Shown here piece after piece: positions 62,770-64,000 of a stretch of 64,000 bases of DNA. Each line of letters begins with the position of its first letter. Within the stretch, counting starts at the first letter, position 1. The notes under the pieces were generated by a model. It did no database searches. It was not told the DNA's origin and saw only the letters and a program-made list of their open reading frames with translations. The stretch covers positions 310,001 to 374,000 of the forward strand of contig NZ_QKRA01000003.1 in assembly GCF_003362755.1 (NCBI RefSeq), in the 5' to 3' direction. A program made the translations under genes and the position numbers. Origin of the DNA: Marinomonas piezotolerans. GTDB taxonomy: Bacteria > Pseudomonadota > Gammaproteobacteria > Pseudomonadales > Marinomonadaceae.

Positions 62770-63447
62770 ATGAAAAAAATACTAGTATGGGATTGGCCTA
62801 TACGCGTCATGCATTGGCTGATTGTTGTGTTATTCACAGGAATGATTATCACAGGCAAGTCAGATGAAGACTATATGCAGTGGCATTTTTATATGGGTTA
62901 TGGACTATCTGCTGTCGTCATTGCTCGTGTGCTTTATGGGTTTTGGGGATCGAAGTTTGCACGCTTTTCAGAGTTCCTTTATCACCCTATTGAAACGACT
63001 CGATTCGTAAGCACGTTGTTGACTGGAAAAGGTCGAACGTATTTAGGGCACAACCCTGTCGGCGGGCTAATGGTTATCGTGTTATTGGTTGCATTGTCAT
63101 TGCAATGGATAACCGGCCTGTTTAATAGTGATCAAGTATTCTGGTATGGCCCTTTTTATGAGTGGGGCTCAAGCACTGTTTTAGAGACCGCAGCAAGCTT
63201 ACATTACCAACTCCCGGATGTATTGCTTGCTCTGGTAGCGATGCATATTTTGGCCGTGTTATACCATGAGCTACGCTTTAAAGAGCGTCTAATTGGTGCG
63301 ATGTTGCATGGGAAAAAACCTTTGCACCATGATGAGCGAGACATTAAAGAGACCAATCCTCCCGTCCAAACACCTAGATTAGGTGTCACCGTTGCACTGG
63401 TAGCTTCATTAGCGTGGTTGGCTTGGTTGTGGAGTTTGCCAATATAG
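62770..63447 (+). CDS. Cytochrome b561-type diheme membrane protein
   Basis: The 225-residue protein has four core transmembrane helices plus a C-terminal one. Candidate heme ligands are His15 in VMHWLIVVLF, His44 in QWHFYMGYG and two His of VAMHILAVLYHEL, the layout of prokaryotic b561/Ni-hydrogenase-type cytochromes. It could pass electrons between quinol and a periplasmic partner. No c-type partner gene is adjacent. AGGG lies upstream of the ATG. Confidence 0.85.
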   Translation: MKKILVWDWPIRVMHWLIVVLFTGMIITGKSDEDYMQWHFYMGYGLSAVVIARVLYGFWGSKFARFSEFLYHPIETTRFVSTLLTGKGRTYLGHNPVGGLMVIVLLVALSLQWITGLFNSDQVFWYGPFYEWGSSTVLETAASLHYQLPDVLLALVAMHILAVLYHELRFKERLIGAMLHGKKPLHHDERDIKETNPPVQTPRLGVTVALVASLAWLAWLWSLPI

Positions 63448-63475
63448 TGCCGTTCTCTGAGAAAGTGATGAGGCA

Positions 63476-63904
63476 TTATGCCGCATCACTTTCTGAATAG
63501 ACTTCATTGTCGTCATACTCGGTAAGAGGTAGATCATCTGTCTCGGCATAGTCTGGGCCATTGTCTTCCTCTTCGAAATAGGAGTCAGCATCCGGCTCAA
63601 TAACCAAATCCTCTAATAATGGCGCTGTCGTATTAACTGCCGTGTTTTTCTTAGTTGTTTTATTGGCCGCTTTTTTTCGTTTATTACCAAGTGCTGACAG
63701 CACGTCGTCTTTGTTCTCTGCCAAGTACATTGCCAATTGATGAACGCATTGTTCATTCTCGATTATGCCACTTTCATTCAGTACATCCTCGAGACTCTCT
63801 GCCGTGTCGAGCAGCTTATCGTATTGATCTGCTTCGGCTTTAGATGAAAAGGTCATTTTTTCGACACCATTGCGTTCCACGACATATTTGATTACCACCG
63901 GCAT
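63476..63904 (-). CDS. yebG: YebG-family SOS-response protein with acidic tail
   Basis: The start at ATG 63904 (GAGGTG upstream) gives 142 residues; the GTG at 63913 lies in that ribosome site. The first 80 residues follow YebG closely: VVIKYVVERNGVEKMTF, SKAEADQYDKLLDTAE and YLAENKDDVLSAL. The last 60 residues are a low-complexity Lys/Thr linker and then a very acidic tail (PDADSYFEEEDNGPDYAETDD) longer than in E. coli. YebG is DNA-damage inducible; its biochemical role is unclear. A perfect LexA box lies 23 bp upstream. Confidence 0.85.
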   Translation of the reverse strand: MPVVIKYVVERNGVEKMTFSSKAEADQYDKLLDTAESLEDVLNESGIIENEQCVHQLAMYLAENKDDVLSALGNKRKKAANKTTKKNTAVNTTAPLLEDLVIEPDADSYFEEEDNGPDYAETDDLPLTEYDDNEVYSESDAA

Positions 63905-63926
63905 ATTTAGCACCTCATTTAAAATA

Positions 63927-63942
63927 CTGTATAAATATACAG
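63927..63942 (-). promoter_or_regulatory. LexA (SOS) box upstream of yebG
   Basis: CTGT-ATAAATAT-ACAG matches the gammaproteobacterial LexA consensus CTGT-N8-ACAG perfectly, with an AT-rich core. It lies 23 bp upstream of the yebG ATG, where bound LexA would block the promoter. Confidence 0.88.
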
Positions 63943-64000
63943 TTATAAAATTCTGTTTGTCTAGTATTTTGTTTGGCTATTGGAAGCTAGGTTGGTAAAG

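Noticed and set aside
1-64000. CRISPR array, phage or toxin-antitoxin defence system
   Set aside because: No regularly spaced short repeats, cas genes, phage structural genes or recognisable toxin-antitoxin pair were seen.

Overview
The window looks like chromosomal DNA of a marine gammaproteobacterium of the Oceanospirillales type, with Marinomonas-like gene content as the best guess. Moderate GC, polyamine and methylamine-type catabolism, a TRAP transporter, a YebG/LexA unit and a BdlA-like chemoreceptor all fit. The lineage is inferred from gene content only; no ribosomal gene is present.

Region 1 (1-9,354) is core-like one-carbon and nitrogen metabolism. It holds an ammonium transporter, a divergent IclR regulator and the operon purU-folD-soxB-soxD-soxA-soxG. 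The Sox complex should demethylate an N-methylated amino acid and load the methyl carbon on tetrahydrofolate; FolD and PurU then take it to formate. The SoxD subunit has lost two of its usual zinc-site cysteines.

Region 2 (9,674-36,123) is bracketed by a direct repeat of 106/123 bp that includes the 3' part of tRNA-Arg(CCG). The intact tRNA lies at the right end and a 47-nt 3' fragment at the left end, so the segment between looks like an island at a tRNA gene, now without a recognisable integrase. It carries: (a) a GntR regulator and a TRAP transporter operon with a 2-hydroxyacid dehydrogenase, a DapA-family aldolase/lyase and a PfkB kinase, substrate unknown; (b) a scar with a tannase/feruloyl-esterase tail cut by a decayed IS3-family element; (c) a full erythritol catabolic locus. 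In (c), eryA-eryB-eryC-eryD, a DeoR regulator, eryH (tpi-like) and eryI (rpiB-like) are read rightwards, and a ribose-type ABC importer plus transketolase and transaldolase are read leftwards. Together these import erythritol, convert it to D-erythrose 4-phosphate and feed it into the pentose phosphate pathway.

Region 3 (36,338-40,244) is a three-gene unit: a periplasmic DUF4394 protein, a periplasmic cupredoxin-like protein and a membrane GGDEF-EAL protein.

Region 4 (40,497-57,957) is the most unusual part. It is a co-directional cluster of a double-HTH GntR regulator, two paralogous GT1-type glycosyltransferases, a polyamine-type ABC importer, three small cupins, an AmgK-like anomeric sugar kinase, a stand-alone GlmU-type uridylyltransferase domain, two aldehyde dehydrogenases, a PuuB-like FAD amine oxidase, a mutarotase-like protein and a dienelactone-hydrolase-like protein. 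It has the oxidative half of a Puu-type polyamine pathway but no gamma-glutamyl ligase or hydrolase; instead it has everything needed to make a UDP-sugar and transfer it. I propose, as inference, a catabolic route in which the amine is masked by a sugar that is then recycled.

Region 5 (58,066-64,000) is assorted: a glutathione S-transferase, a soluble PAS-PAS chemoreceptor, a PepQ-type dipeptidase, a membrane-anchored SRPBCC/GyrI-like protein, a cytochrome b561 and a YebG homologue behind a perfect LexA box.
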